Source: Corynebacterium sp. UBA2622 (GTDB taxonomy: Bacteria > Actinomycetota > Actinomycetes > Mycobacteriales > Mycobacteriaceae). Taken from it: DNA of 34,862 bases. The notes under the pieces were generated by a model. It ran no database searches. It was not told the DNA's origin and saw only the letters and a list, made by a program, of their open reading frames with translations. Shown in pieces: positions 5,754 through 14,558 of the stretch; position 1 is the stretch's first letter; each line of letters starts with the position of its first letter. The stretch covers positions 1-34,862 of the forward strand of contig NZ_DDJO01000015.1 of NCBI RefSeq assembly GCF_002339505.1, read 5' to 3'. Both the position numbers and the translations under genes were made by a program.

Positions 5754-8665
5754 TTGTTCTTACCCTCCTGCGCCGCGAGGGGCTGCGGGTCGTCGGCCGG
5801 GTTGATCGGGTCTGGGTGGGGGTTGGCCACTTCCTCGGGCCGTTCGGGGTCGGGGACGTCGGGAAGCGGGTTGGCCCCGTCGCGGCGGTAACTCAGGTTC
5901 TCCACCTCCGTGCCGGGCCGGAGGTAACCGCCCAGCTGGTTGATGGCCTGGGTGATCATGCCCAGCACAGCGAGGTAGATGCCGAAGTCGAAGATGAGCG
6001 AGGTGGTCATGTGCTCCCCGGCGATCTCGCCGTGGATGGCGTACATGAATCCGCCCTCGAGGAAACCGAGGAAGCCCGAGCTGATGGCGATGATGATGCC
6101 CCAGGCCGCGAGGCGGGCCGGAGTGGCCACCTTGACCACGTAGGCGTCCGCGCCGCGCGAGAGGTAGCTCAGGGCGAAGGCGGTCGCCATCACCAGGGCC
6201 GCGACGAAGCCGCCGCCCGGGGCGGTGTGGCCGCGGAAGAAGATCAGCACGGACAGGACGATCAGCACCGGAACCACCAGCGCGGCACCCTTGCGCAGCG
6301 GCATGGAGTTCAGCTGCGACTGGCCGAAGGGGCGGGGGCGTGTGCCGGCCTCGAACATGTGGCGAGGCATGGACTGGGTCACCGCGAGGATGACCACCGC
6401 CGCCATGCCGAGAACGGAGAGTTCGCCCAGGGTATCGAAGCCACGGAACTCAACGATGATCACCGCGACGATGTTGTCCGCGCCCGTGAGTGCCCCGCCG
6501 TGCGTGAGGTACCACATGGACAGCTCCGAGCGCTCGCGGCGGCCGGTCAGGCCGTACACACCCGCGAAGGCGACGATGCCCGCGAGGACGGCCAGGCCGA
6601 TGGCGAGCCACTGGCGGTTGACCGGGGTTTTGGGAAAGGCACGGGGCTGGTAGCGAAGCACCACCATGATGACCACGACGGTGAGCGACTCAACCACCAG
6701 CTGCGTCAGCGCCACATCCGGCGCCCCGAGCAGAAGAATCTGCAGGGACATGCCCACGCCGGTGGTGCCCAGCAGAACTGCGGCGCCGAGCCGGCTGCGG
6801 CTGAAGACCATTCCGCCCACCGACATCGCGATGATGGCGAAGGGCAGCAGGTCCCACCAGTTCGTCTGGCCGGGGGTGCGCGCGGCGGGGTGGACGCCGT
6901 CGATGCCGTCGGTGAGCAGGAGGGTGGACAGCCCCAGCGTCACCACGGCCGAGGCCAGCCACGCCAGGTGGCGCGAGGGGTTGAGGCCGTCGGCGAGCGA
7001 ACCGACGACGCGGCCGAGTTGGGTCAGCGCGTTGTTGACCGTGACCAGGATGTCGTTGCCGCTGCGCGGGAGCAGCTGGCGGTTATCCACCGCGGCGAAG
7101 ATCCGCTCGCGGACGAAGAGGACGGACACGCCCGCTCCCAGAACGACGACGGAGACGAGCAGGGGGGCGGTGAGGCCGTGCCACAGCGCGGTGTGGGTGG
7201 TGAAGCCGCGGTCGCCCGTGATCACCCGCACGCCTGCGCTGACGGGGTTGTCCACCGCGCCGAGCATGAAGGGCAGGACCAGGGATGTCAGACCCGGCAG
7301 CGCGGCAGGCAGCCAGAGCGCCACGGGCGCCTCGTGGACACCTGTCATGTCCTGGGGCCCGTCGAAGAAGGCGCCGAAGATGATCTTGGAGGAGTAGACG
7401 AAGGTGAGGAACGCGGCGAAGCCGGCGACGACCAGCAGCACCGCCCCACCCGGCGCCTCCTCGAAGGCGGTGAGGATTGACTCCTTGGACACGAAGCCGA
7501 ACAGCGGGGGGACAGCCGCCATCGAGGCCGCCGCGACCGTCATGGACGCGAAGGTGAAGGGCATCTTGTCGTACAGGCGGCCCAGGCGGCGCACGTCGCG
7601 GGTGCCCGCCTCGTGGTCCACCACGCCGATGAGCATGAACAGGGAGGACTTGAACAGCGCGTGGGCGAGGGTGTGCAGCAGCGCCGCGGCGAGCGCGATT
7701 TCGCTGCCCACGCCGATGGCGGCGACGATCCAGCCCAGGTGCGAGACCGTCGAGTAGGCGGTGAGGTGCTTCAGGTCGGTCTTGGTGATGGCGAACAGCG
7801 CCGACATGATGGCGGTGGACAGGCCCACCACCAGCAGCAGCCAGTTCCATACGGCAACGTCGTCGAAGAGCGTCGAAAAGCGAAGCAGGAGGTAGATGCC
7901 CGCCTTGACCACGGCGGCGGCGTGCAGGAACGCCGAGACGGGGGTGGCGGCGGCCATGGCCTCGGGGAGCCAGAAGTGGAAGGGGAACTGCGCGGCCTTG
8001 GTGAAGCCGGAGACCGCGATGAGGACCGCGACCACGGAGGTCAGCCCCGGGTTGTCGGCGAAAACCCCGGAGGAGAGGATGCCGGACAGTCGCGTCGTGC
8101 CCGCCGCCACTGAGGCGGTGCCGAGCGCCGCGAGCAGCGTCAGGCCGCCGAAGAAGGTGAGGATCAGCGTGCGGTAGGAACCGGCCTCACCGGAGGAACC
8201 GGAGCGGGCGATGAGAAGGAAAGAGGCGAGGGAGACGAGCTCCCAGCTGATGAAGAGCAGGACCACGTCATCGGCGAGCACCAGGAGGAGGACGGACAGC
8301 GTGAAGGCCGTCATGATGGTGTAGAAACTGGTGTTCCCCGACTTCGCCGGCAGGTAGGCGGCGGAGTAGATCATGACCACCGCGCCGATGACCAGGGCCA
8401 GCATGGCGAAGAAGATGCTCAGGCCGTCGGCGCGCAGCGCGAAGTCCACCTGCGTCCCCGGCCCCATGAGGTCGTGCGCCCACGGAACCACCCAGTCGAG
8501 GCTCCCCCCGTCCGCCACGCGCGGGTACTCGCGCCCGAGGACGGCGGCGGCGCCGGCGAGGATCAGACCGAGCGGCCACCCCGCCCTTCTGTCCATGATC
8601 CGCACCAGCACCGGCGACAGCAGGACTGCCAGGCCGACCAATGCGAGCACGAGAGGTAATGTCAT
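5750..8665 (-). CDS. mrpA: Mrp antiporter subunit A, fused MrpA-MrpB (MnhA)
   Basis: First and largest gene of the operon, 971 aa. Residues 1 to about 770 are MrpA, a NuoL-like transporter with conserved membrane charges (Glu in FISWELVSLASF, Lys in SGFTKAAQFPFHFWLPEA and in HAAAVVKAGIYLLLR). From about residue 788 (MPLRKGAALVVPVL) the protein continues as MrpB, with FFRGHTAPGGGF as its signature. There is no separate mrpB gene, so this is the fused form found in actinobacteria. The last 50 residues are a Pro/Asp-rich soluble tail. The complex exports Na+ or other cations in exchange for protons and supports pH homeostasis. GGAGAGG lies about 6 nt before the ATG. In C. glutamicum the Mrp1 operon sits in the same place, close to katA. 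Confidence 0.95.
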   Translation of the reverse strand: MTLPLVLALVGLAVLLSPVLVRIMDRRAGWPLGLILAGAAAVLGREYPRVADGGSLDWVVPWAHDLMGPGTQVDFALRADGLSIFFAMLALVIGAVVMIYSAAYLPAKSGNTSFYTIMTAFTLSVLLLVLADDVVLLFISWELVSLASFLLIARSGSSGEAGSYRTLILTFFGGLTLLAALGTASVAAGTTRLSGILSSGVFADNPGLTSVVAVLIAVSGFTKAAQFPFHFWLPEAMAAATPVSAFLHAAAVVKAGIYLLLRFSTLFDDVAVWNWLLLVVGLSTAIMSALFAITKTDLKHLTAYSTVSHLGWIVAAIGVGSEIALAAALLHTLAHALFKSSLFMLIGVVDHEAGTRDVRRLGRLYDKMPFTFASMTVAAASMAAVPPLFGFVSKESILTAFEEAPGGAVLLVVAGFAAFLTFVYSSKIIFGAFFDGPQDMTGVHEAPVALWLPAALPGLTSLVLPFMLGAVDNPVSAGVRVITGDRGFTTHTALWHGLTAPLLVSVVVLGAGVSVLFVRERIFAAVDNRQLLPRSGNDILVTVNNALTQLGRVVGSLADGLNPSRHLAWLASAVVTLGLSTLLLTDGIDGVHPAARTPGQTNWWDLLPFAIIAMSVGGMVFSRSRLGAAVLLGTTGVGMSLQILLLGAPDVALTQLVVESLTVVVIMVVLRYQPRAFPKTPVNRQWLAIGLAVLAGIVAFAGVYGLTGRRERSELSMWYLTHGGALTGADNIVAVIIVEFRGFDTLGELSVLGMAAVVILAVTQSMPRHMFEAGTRPRPFGQSQLNSMPLRKGAALVVPVLIVLSVLIFFRGHTAPGGGFVAALVMATAFALSYLSRGADAYVVKVATPARLAAWGIIIAISSGFLGFLEGGFMYAIHGEIAGEHMTTSLIFDFGIYLAVLGMITQAINQLGGYLRPGTEVENLSYRRDGANPLPDVPDPERPEEVANPHPDPINPADDPQPLAAQEGKNK

Positions 8666-8841
8666 GCGGGCCTCTCCAAAGCTAGTCAGCAGCTTGTAAG
8701 TAGGGAACGGAAAAACAAGTTAAAGGGTAGCAACTTGCCCGGACACGCCCTAACAACTCGGGTTGCACCCGCATAACCCGCCGGCACCGCCCCCGGTGCG
8801 CCTGGTCCGACTGACCTGGACACCGGGATATATTCCCTAGC
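8666..8841. promoter_or_regulatory. Divergent intergenic region between mrpA and the YhgE-like gene
   Basis: This 176-bp gap must hold the mrp operon promoter. The best candidate -10 on the minus strand is TACCCT (8724-8729), but no good -35 stands 16-18 bases upstream, so I do not assign it firmly. No gene is visible here. Confidence 0.4.
8829..8834 (+). promoter_or_regulatory. Predicted -10 element, leaderless start of the YhgE-like gene
   Basis: TATATT, 7 nt before the ATG at 8842. There is no Shine-Dalgarno in between. Confidence 0.55.
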
Positions 8842-10254
8842 ATGAAATGGCGTGTGTTGCCCGCGGTGGGCCTGTTTGTCGTCGGGGCGTTTCTCCCCCT
8901 GAGCCCCGCGAGCACGTGGACGTCGGCGGCCTCCGACGGCGCGCCGACCGGGGCCCCCGCGACCGCACCCGGGCCGGACAACCTCGTGGAGGCGCGCCGG
9001 GCGGTGGGGGAGGCCGCCACGCAGGCGGGTTTCCTCACCCAGGGAACCGCCCAGCTCAATGACGGCGTCGGCAAGCTCGACGAGGGCTCGAAGCAGCTTA
9101 TCGACGGCATCGCCTCCGCCAACTCCGGAGCACAGGAGCTCTCCCACGGGATGGTGCAGCTCCAGGCCGGGACCGGTCAGCTCGCCGGCGGTGCGACCCG
9201 GGTCGCGGACGCCGTGGGCGGGGTCGTGGACCAGGTTGCCGGCGTGGAGGCGGTGCGTGGCCAGGTGGTCGCGGGCATCGACAACGCCCTCGGCAGCATG
9301 AAGGACGCGCGCGACCCGGAGGTGGTGAAGGCCCGCGACGCGCTGATCAACCTGCGCGGACAGGCCGCGAGCGCGCAGCTTCCCCCCGACATCGTTGCGC
9401 AGATGAACCAGCTCAAGAACGGTTCCCGGGAGGTGGCCAACCAGCTCTCCGTGCCGGGGTACGCCTACCACGACGGCATCTACACGGCCACGAACGCCTC
9501 CGCGCAGCTGGCCAGCGGGCTCAGGGAGCTCAACAACGGGGCCGGTGCGGCCGGGGCGGGCATCGGCGAGCTCCGGGAGGGTTCACAGAAGCTCGACCAG
9601 GTCGCGGGGCTCACCTCCACAAAGATCGACAACGTGCGCCGCGCCATCCCGGCGGCGGCCCCTGCGGCCGGTTCCACCGGCGCGGCGGAGGAGGGCGCGC
9701 CGGCATCCGCCCTCGCCCCGCTTGCCGCGATGCTCGTCAGCGCCCTGCTGCTGGTGGGCGGCTTCGCCTCGGCGGCGCTCTCTCTCGCCCTCCCCCGCTA
9801 CCGGTGGTGGATCCTCGGCGGGGGAGGGGCCTTCTTCGCCCTCCTCGGCTTCATCCTCGTGGCCATCCTCGGGGTGGGGATGGGCCCGGCCGCGCTGGCC
9901 GTCGCCTTCCTCGCGTCCGCGGTGGGTGTCCTCGCCTCGGCGGGCCTGTCGCGTCTGCTCATGGCCGGTTTTGGCGTGCGTGCCGGCGCGGTGGTCTCCG
10001 CGGTGCTCGTCGCAGCCCAGGTCGGCTTCGTCGGCTGGGTGTGGAAGACCGCCGCCTCGGGTTCCGTCACCCACGCCGCCGCCGTGGTGTCCGCGGCGCT
10101 GCCGATGCACTGGTCCACCGCGGCGCTGTCCGCGGCCGGCAATGGCGGATCCGCCACGGTGTTGTGGGCCGGTATCGCCCTCGGTGCCGCCGCGGCCGCG
10201 CTCGGTCTGGCGGGTCGGATGGGTGCGGACAAACGCGCGCCCGTACGGGCGTAA
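8842..10254 (+). CDS. Membrane protein with YhgE/Pip-like L-x-x-G heptad repeats
   Basis: Protein of 470 aa. It has an N-terminal signal/membrane segment (residues 4-22), a long extracytoplasmic region (about 45-265) full of 7-residue repeats of the type LxDGxxxLxxGxxQL (LNDGVGKLDEGSKQLIDGI, QLQAGTGQLAGGATRV, ELREGSQKLDQVAG), and five membrane helices from about 297 to 465. This is the architecture of the YhgE/Pip phage-infection-protein family, but short: typical members have more N-terminal transmembrane and ABC-2-like parts. The repeat region is probably an extended alpha-helical coiled rod. Function is unknown; relatives act in secretion or in phage entry. It stands alone, divergent from mrpA, and ends at a terminator shared with tRNA-Pro. 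Confidence 0.85.
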   Translation: MKWRVLPAVGLFVVGAFLPLSPASTWTSAASDGAPTGAPATAPGPDNLVEARRAVGEAATQAGFLTQGTAQLNDGVGKLDEGSKQLIDGIASANSGAQELSHGMVQLQAGTGQLAGGATRVADAVGGVVDQVAGVEAVRGQVVAGIDNALGSMKDARDPEVVKARDALINLRGQAASAQLPPDIVAQMNQLKNGSREVANQLSVPGYAYHDGIYTATNASAQLASGLRELNNGAGAAGAGIGELREGSQKLDQVAGLTSTKIDNVRRAIPAAAPAAGSTGAAEEGAPASALAPLAAMLVSALLLVGGFASAALSLALPRYRWWILGGGGAFFALLGFILVAILGVGMGPAALAVAFLASAVGVLASAGLSRLLMAGFGVRAGAVVSAVLVAAQVGFVGWVWKTAASGSVTHAAAVVSAALPMHWSTAALSAAGNGGSATVLWAGIALGAAAAALGLAGRMGADKRAPVRA

Positions 10255-10264
10255 GCTTCGGTGC

Positions 10265-10305
10265 ACACCAAAAACCCGCTGGCTTGTGCCAGCGGGTTTT
10301 TGGTG

Positions 10306-10306
<1 letters not shown>
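10265..10306. terminator. Strong bidirectional terminator between the YhgE-like gene and tRNA-Pro
   Basis: A perfect 19-bp stem (10265-10283 with 10288-10306) around a TTGT loop. The stem carries an internal run of five T on the plus strand, mirrored as a T-run for the minus strand. It terminates the plus-strand gene and probably the tRNA as well. Confidence 0.9.
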
Positions 10307-10382
<76 letters not shown>

Positions 10383-10458
10383 GTTGTCTCCCGCGCCCTG
10401 CGGCGCGCGTTACTGAAGATACTCTAATCCAGCCCGCCGCAAAGCCCAAAACACGAGG

Positions 10459-11388
10459 TCAGCGTCGTTCGGTAATGCGGATCAGCGTGGCCGAGGGCGG
10501 GCAGAAGATGCGCACGGGCGCGTATTTGGACGTGCCCAGCCCGTTGGAGACCTCCAGCCACATCCGGCCGTAGCGGTGCAGGCCGGAGGCGCGCCCGCGG
10601 TCGATGTCGGCGTTGGTCACTAGCGCGCGCTCGCCCGGCAGGCAGATCTGGCCGCCGTGGGTGTGCCCGGCGAGGGCCAGGGCGTAACCGTCGGCCTCGA
10701 AGGCGTCGAGGGGGCGTCGATAAGGCGCGTGCAGGAGCGCGATGGAGAGGTCGGAATCGGGATTGGGCTCTCCGGCGATCGCGGAGTAGTCATCGAGCTC
10801 GTGGTGGGGGTCGTCCACGCCGGCGAGGGCGAGGCGAACGCCGGAGGCCTTGAACTCCAGGCGCCTGTGGGTCGCGTCCCGCCATCCGCGTTCCGCGAAC
10901 GCCGCGCGCATGCCCTCCCAGGGAAGGTCCACGTACGAGGGGGTGCGCTTGGAATCGAACAGGTACTTGAACGGGTTGACCGGGCGGGGGGCCCAGTAGT
11001 CGTTGGTGCCGAAGACGAAGGCGCCCGGCCGGTCGAGCAGCGGGCCGAGGGCATCGAGCACCCAGGGCACGGCGCGTTCGTCGGAGAGGTTGTCACCGGT
11101 GTTGACCACCAGGTCCGGGTTGAGCGCGTCGAGGGACCGGACAAACTCCACCTTCCGCCGCTGACCCGGGATCATGTGCAGGTCCGACACGTGCAGCACG
11201 TCGAAGGAACCCTTCCCGTCGAGCACACCCGGCGCGAGCAGCGGCAGCTCGTATGTCTTGAGCCGGAAATCGGTGAGTTGGCTGACGCCCCAGGCGAGCG
11301 CGGCGGCCCCGGTGGCTGCGGTGACACCGGCGGTGCCCGCGGCGAGGCGGGCGGCGCGGGCGGGCAGGGATTTTCTCGGCGTGTTCAC
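10459..11388 (-). CDS. Calcineurin-like metallophosphoesterase, membrane-anchored
   Basis: Protein of 309 aa. An N-terminal hydrophobic segment (about residues 15-38) is followed by a metallophosphoesterase domain with its metal-binding motifs in order: DLH in VLHVSDLHM, GDN in VNTGDNLSD, FGTNDYW where most family members have GNHD/E, LLHAP, and GHTHGG near the C-terminus. It resembles the YaeI/YkuE group of phosphohydrolases; the natural substrate is not known. The same frame is open up to 11553, but GTG 11388 is favoured because a TAACGT hexamer lies exactly 7 nt upstream. It is divergent from the yqeY-like gene. Confidence 0.88.
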   Translation of the reverse strand: MNTPRKSLPARAARLAAGTAGVTAATGAAALAWGVSQLTDFRLKTYELPLLAPGVLDGKGSFDVLHVSDLHMIPGQRRKVEFVRSLDALNPDLVVNTGDNLSDERAVPWVLDALGPLLDRPGAFVFGTNDYWAPRPVNPFKYLFDSKRTPSYVDLPWEGMRAAFAERGWRDATHRRLEFKASGVRLALAGVDDPHHELDDYSAIAGEPNPDSDLSIALLHAPYRRPLDAFEADGYALALAGHTHGGQICLPGERALVTNADIDRGRASGLHRYGRMWLEVSNGLGTSKYAPVRIFCPPSATLIRITERR

Positions 11389-11395
11389 TTCTTCC

Positions 11396-11401
11396 ACGTT
11401 A
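11396..11401 (-). promoter_or_regulatory. Predicted -10 element, leaderless start of the metallophosphoesterase
   Basis: TAACGT on the minus strand, 7 nt before GTG 11388. Confidence 0.45.
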
Positions 11402-11440
11402 CAGGCCGCCCAATGCGGGTTCGCCCACGCTCGCGTCGCG

Positions 11441-11446
11441 TATTCT
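11441..11446 (+). promoter_or_regulatory. Predicted -10 element, leaderless start of the yqeY-like gene
   Basis: TATTCT, 7 nt before ATG 11454. No ribosome binding site is present. Together with the minus-strand element at 11396-11401 it forms a compact divergent promoter. Confidence 0.55.
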
Positions 11447-11453
11447 CGGACAC

Positions 11454-11903
11454 ATGAGCGAGCTAAAGGACAAGATCCGCGCAGACCTGAAGGAAGCCAT
11501 GAAGGCCAAGGAGAAGGAGCGCACCGGCACCATCCGCATGCTGCTGGCGGCAATCCAGACCGCGGAGACCGAGGGCACGAAGCACGAGGTCGACGACGAC
11601 GAGATCCAGAAGATCATCGCCCGCGAGATCAAGAAGCGCCGCGAATCCGCCGGCATCTACTCCAGCAACGGGCGCGAGGAGCTCGCCGCCTCCGAGCTCG
11701 CGGAGGCCGAGATCCTCGAGGGCTACCAGCCGAAGCAGCTCACCGACGAGGAGCTTTCCACGCTTATCGACGGCATCCTCACCGAGCTGGACGTCCACTC
11801 GATGCAGCACATGGGACAGGTCATGAAGGCCGCCACCGCGAAGGCCGCCGGCCGCGCGGACGGCAAGCGCCTCTCCGATGCCGTGCGGGCCCGCCTGGCG
11901 TAG
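11454..11903 (+). CDS. GatB/YqeY domain-containing protein
   Basis: Soluble protein of 149 aa covering the whole YqeY family: an N-terminal helical part (LKDKIRADLKEAMKAKEKER, LRMLLAAIQ-like segment, then EIQKIIAREIKKRRES) and the C-terminal GatB-like tail domain with EILEGYQPKQLTDEEL and GRADGKRLSDAVRARL. The family resembles the tRNA-binding tail of the amidotransferase subunit GatB, yet its exact role is unsettled. The gene is single, divergent from the metallophosphoesterase and convergent with pbp1A. Confidence 0.93.
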   Translation: MSELKDKIRADLKEAMKAKEKERTGTIRMLLAAIQTAETEGTKHEVDDDEIQKIIAREIKKRRESAGIYSSNGREELAASELAEAEILEGYQPKQLTDEELSTLIDGILTELDVHSMQHMGQVMKAATAKAAGRADGKRLSDAVRARLA

Positions 11904-11913
11904 CCCTTCCGAA

Positions 11914-11931
11914 CCGGGGTCGGAACCCCGG
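11914..11931. terminator. Hairpin between yqeY-like gene and pbp1A
   Basis: CCGGGGT (11914-11920) pairs with ACCCCGG (11925-11931) around a CGGA tetraloop, between convergent genes. There is no T-run. Confidence 0.5.
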
Positions 11932-11948
11932 CCCGCCACGCCCCGCTC

Positions 11949-14342
11949 CTAACCGCCGAGGATGGAGTTGAGGGCGTTTCGTGCGTCGTCAAGCTGCTGC
12001 GTGAGATCGTTCAGGTTCGCCGGCGGGACGACGGGCAGCGGCGCGGGGGCCGGTGCGGGCGCGGTGCTCGTCGGGCGGGCCGGCGAGCCGTTGGAGACGT
12101 TCAGCGTGATCAGGCTGCCCTGTGCGAGGGACGGGTCGGCCGGGTCGGCGGAGACGACGGTGTCGCGGGGGACGCCGTTGCCGTTGACCGCCTTGACCGT
12201 GACGGTGAACCCCTCCGCCTCGAGCTTCTTCCGGGCCTCCGACATGTTCATGCCGGTGACCTGGTCCACCGTGGTTCGCCGGGTCCCGCGGTTGAACACC
12301 TGGTTGGACTCGGGCAGACCCGCGTCGCGGGCACCGGGGACGGAGGAGGCCATGCGGAACCAGGTGTCCGCCGCCTCGTTGCCGCCGAAGAGCGTGCCCT
12401 CGCCGCACTGCCGCACGGGGCCCGTGCACAGGGGGGCGGTGGTGGTGCCGTCGTTGAAGATGTAGGGCGCGCCCGCCACACCGCGGGTGAAGCCGAGGAA
12501 GGCGGAGGACTGGTGCGACTCGGTGGTGCCGGTCTTGGCGGCGACCGGGGTGGTCCAGCCGGCGGCCTGGGCGGCGCGCTTGGCGGTGCCGCTCTTAGCG
12601 TCCTCGGACATGCCCTGCGCGAGCGCACCGGCGATGTCGGGGCTGACGGCCTGCTCGCACTCTGGGCGGTCGATGAAGACCTCCTGGCCGCGCTTGTCCT
12701 TCACGCTGACCACGGGGTTCGGCTCGCACCATTTACCCCCGGAGGCCAGGGTGGCCGCGACGTTGGACAGCTCGAGTGCGTTCACGGCCGTGGGGCCCAG
12801 GGTGAAGGAACCCATGTTCTCGTCCTGCGCGGCCTGGACCACCGAGCGGTCACCGTCGAAGGTGCCCTTGTCCTTGTACGAGCGCAGGCCGAGCCGCACC
12901 GCCATGTCGGTGGTCGGCTTCACCCCCACCTTCTGGATCAGGTCGATGAAGGCGGTGTTGGGGGACTGCGCCAGGGCGTCGCGCAGGCTGAGCTGGGCCG
13001 GGTATGTGCCGGCGTTTTCCACGCAGTAGGCACCGGGCGGACAGTTCGCGGCTCCTCCCGCGCCCATGCCGTAGACCACCGAGCGGGTGGGCACGTTCAG
13101 CATCGTGTCCAGGCCCATACCCTGCTCCAGCGCGGCACCCGCGGTGAAGATCTTGAACACCGAGCCGGCGCCGTTGCCGATCAGGGAGGCGGGCTGCGGC
13201 ATGATCGTCTGGCTCTGATCCAGGTCGAGGCCGTAGTAGCGCGAGGAAGCCATTGCCGCGATGTCGCGGGAGTTCTCTCCCGGGCGGATCACGTTGAGCA
13301 CCTCGGCTACCCCGTCGGCGTGGGGGCTCACCGCCGAGCGGACCGCCTGGACGGTGTTGGCCTGGATCTGCGGGTCCAGGGTGGTGGTGATGGTGTAGGA
13401 GCCGCGCTCCAACTCCTCCTGGGGAAGGCCCTTCTCCTCCAGGTAGTGCAGGGCGTAGTCGCAGAGAAAGCCGTTGTCCCCGGCGACGATGCAGCCGTCG
13501 GGAAGCCCCTGCGGCTCGGGGAGGATTCCCAGCGGGGCGGCGGCGAGCTGGTCCGCCTCAGCCTGGGGCAGGTAACCCTGGCTGGCCATGTTGTCCAGTA
13601 CGGTGTTGCGCCGCTGCGTGGCCCCGTCCGGGTTTGTGTAGGGGTTGAGGTACTCGACGGACTGCAGCAGGCCGACGAGGAGGGCGCTCTGCTCGACGGT
13701 GAGGTCGCGCGCGGAGGTGCCGAAGTACGTCTGCGCCGCCGCCTCGATGCCGTAGGCGTGGTTGCCGAAGGAAACGAGGTTGAGGTAGCGGGTGAGGATC
13801 TCGTCCTTGCTCAGGGTCTTGTTCAGGTCGGAGGCCATGCGCATCTCGCGCAGCTTGCGGGGGATGGACTGCTCTGTCGCGGCCCGGGCCTCGTCGTCGT
13901 TCTCGGAATCGACCAGCCAGAGGTAGTTCTTCACGTACTGCTGGTTGATGGTGGAGGCTCCCTGCTCCACACCGCCGGCGAGCAGGTTGGTCACGATCGC
14001 GCGGGCGAAACCCTGCATGTCCACGCCCTCGTGCTCGTAGAAGCGGCGGTCCTCGGTGGAGACCAGCGCGTCCTTGACGCTCTGCGCGATATCGGCGCTT
14101 CCCACCTCGTAGCGGCGCTGCTTGTAGATCCACGCCATCGGATTGCCGTTGACATCGGTCACGGTGGTTACGCCGGGCACGTCCCCGCCGGTGAGGTCGG
14201 AGAGGTTCGAGCGCATCGTCTCGTCCGTACGGGCGACGGCCATCCCGCCCAGCCCTGCCACGGGGGCGAGGCACAGGGCGATGGTCAGCCCCGCGGCCAC
14301 GAGGGCCAGGAGGAGTTTGCCGAGAGAGGTGAGTGCGGACAC
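11949..14342 (-). CDS. pbp1A: Class A penicillin-binding protein PBP1A (bifunctional glycosyltransferase/transpeptidase)
   Basis: Protein of 797 aa. In order: a short cytoplasmic end and one membrane helix (about residues 4-30); a GT51 glycosyltransferase domain with catalytic Glu97 in STEDRRFYEHEGVD and the later GASTINQQ block; a transpeptidase domain with Ser394 in SVFK, SPN (SPNTAF) and KTGT motifs; one PASTA domain (VDQVTGMNMSEARKKLEAEG and onward); and a Pro/Ala-rich tail. It polymerises and cross-links peptidoglycan at the membrane. GTG 14342 is preferred to the upstream ATG: TAAGGT stands 7 nt before it, and the longer form would place a polar extension before the membrane anchor. Gene symbol by synteny with C. 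glutamicum, where it also neighbours whcA. Confidence 0.94.
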   Translation of the reverse strand: MSALTSLGKLLLALVAAGLTIALCLAPVAGLGGMAVARTDETMRSNLSDLTGGDVPGVTTVTDVNGNPMAWIYKQRRYEVGSADIAQSVKDALVSTEDRRFYEHEGVDMQGFARAIVTNLLAGGVEQGASTINQQYVKNYLWLVDSENDDEARAATEQSIPRKLREMRMASDLNKTLSKDEILTRYLNLVSFGNHAYGIEAAAQTYFGTSARDLTVEQSALLVGLLQSVEYLNPYTNPDGATQRRNTVLDNMASQGYLPQAEADQLAAAPLGILPEPQGLPDGCIVAGDNGFLCDYALHYLEEKGLPQEELERGSYTITTTLDPQIQANTVQAVRSAVSPHADGVAEVLNVIRPGENSRDIAAMASSRYYGLDLDQSQTIMPQPASLIGNGAGSVFKIFTAGAALEQGMGLDTMLNVPTRSVVYGMGAGGAANCPPGAYCVENAGTYPAQLSLRDALAQSPNTAFIDLIQKVGVKPTTDMAVRLGLRSYKDKGTFDGDRSVVQAAQDENMGSFTLGPTAVNALELSNVAATLASGGKWCEPNPVVSVKDKRGQEVFIDRPECEQAVSPDIAGALAQGMSEDAKSGTAKRAAQAAGWTTPVAAKTGTTESHQSSAFLGFTRGVAGAPYIFNDGTTTAPLCTGPVRQCGEGTLFGGNEAADTWFRMASSVPGARDAGLPESNQVFNRGTRRTTVDQVTGMNMSEARKKLEAEGFTVTVKAVNGNGVPRDTVVSADPADPSLAQGSLITLNVSNGSPARPTSTAPAPAPAPLPVVPPANLNDLTQQLDDARNALNSILGG

Positions 14343-14349
14343 CCCCCTT

Positions 14350-14355
14350 ACCTTA
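14350..14355 (-). promoter_or_regulatory. Predicted -10 element of pbp1A
   Basis: TAAGGT on the minus strand, 7 nt before GTG 14342. The intervening G-rich bases could alternatively act as a poorly spaced ribosome binding site. Confidence 0.4.
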
Positions 14356-14427
14356 AAGGATGCGGGACATGTGGGGTAACAGTCATTCCCCCCTGTACGT
14401 GTGATGCATTCGACAACTGTTAACTGG

Positions 14428-14443
14428 TGTGAATACACTTACA
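14428..14443. promoter_or_regulatory. Candidate GlxR (CRP-type) binding site upstream of whcA
   Basis: TGTGAATACACTTACA fits TGTGAnnnnnnTCACA with one mismatch in the second half-site. It lies 115 bp before whcA and 85 bp before pbp1A. Confidence 0.45.
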
Positions 14444-14558
14444 GGCACAATTACTTCCGTTTGGGAAAGCTTCACAGGAAGCGGGTCTATGGCCCCGGCC
14501 CGTGAAGCCCCCAAAGATCCGCCCGCGGGTCATTCGCATCTTCGTTAAGGAGACATCT

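Larger units (their letters stand above)
14343..14558. promoter_or_regulatory. Divergent regulatory region of pbp1A and whcA
   Basis: A 216-bp, relatively AT-rich gap. It contains a -10-like TAAGGT (14350-14355, minus) for pbp1A, an inverted pair TAACAGT (14377-14383) and ACTGTTA (14416-14422), and a GlxR-like site at 14428-14443. The whcA leader appears to be long, with a standard ribosome binding site. Confidence 0.55.

Noticed and set aside
7083..7092. TTATCCACC within mrpA as a DnaA box
   Set aside because: One mismatch, inside a coding region and isolated from any similar site.
5816..7480. 554-aa plus-strand frame across mrpA
   Set aside because: Antisense to an intact conserved gene, made of His/Gly/Arg/Asp-rich sequence typical of GC-rich shadow frames.
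12513..14423. 636-aa plus-strand frame across pbp1A
   Set aside because: Shadow of pbp1A; it also runs through the divergent promoter region.
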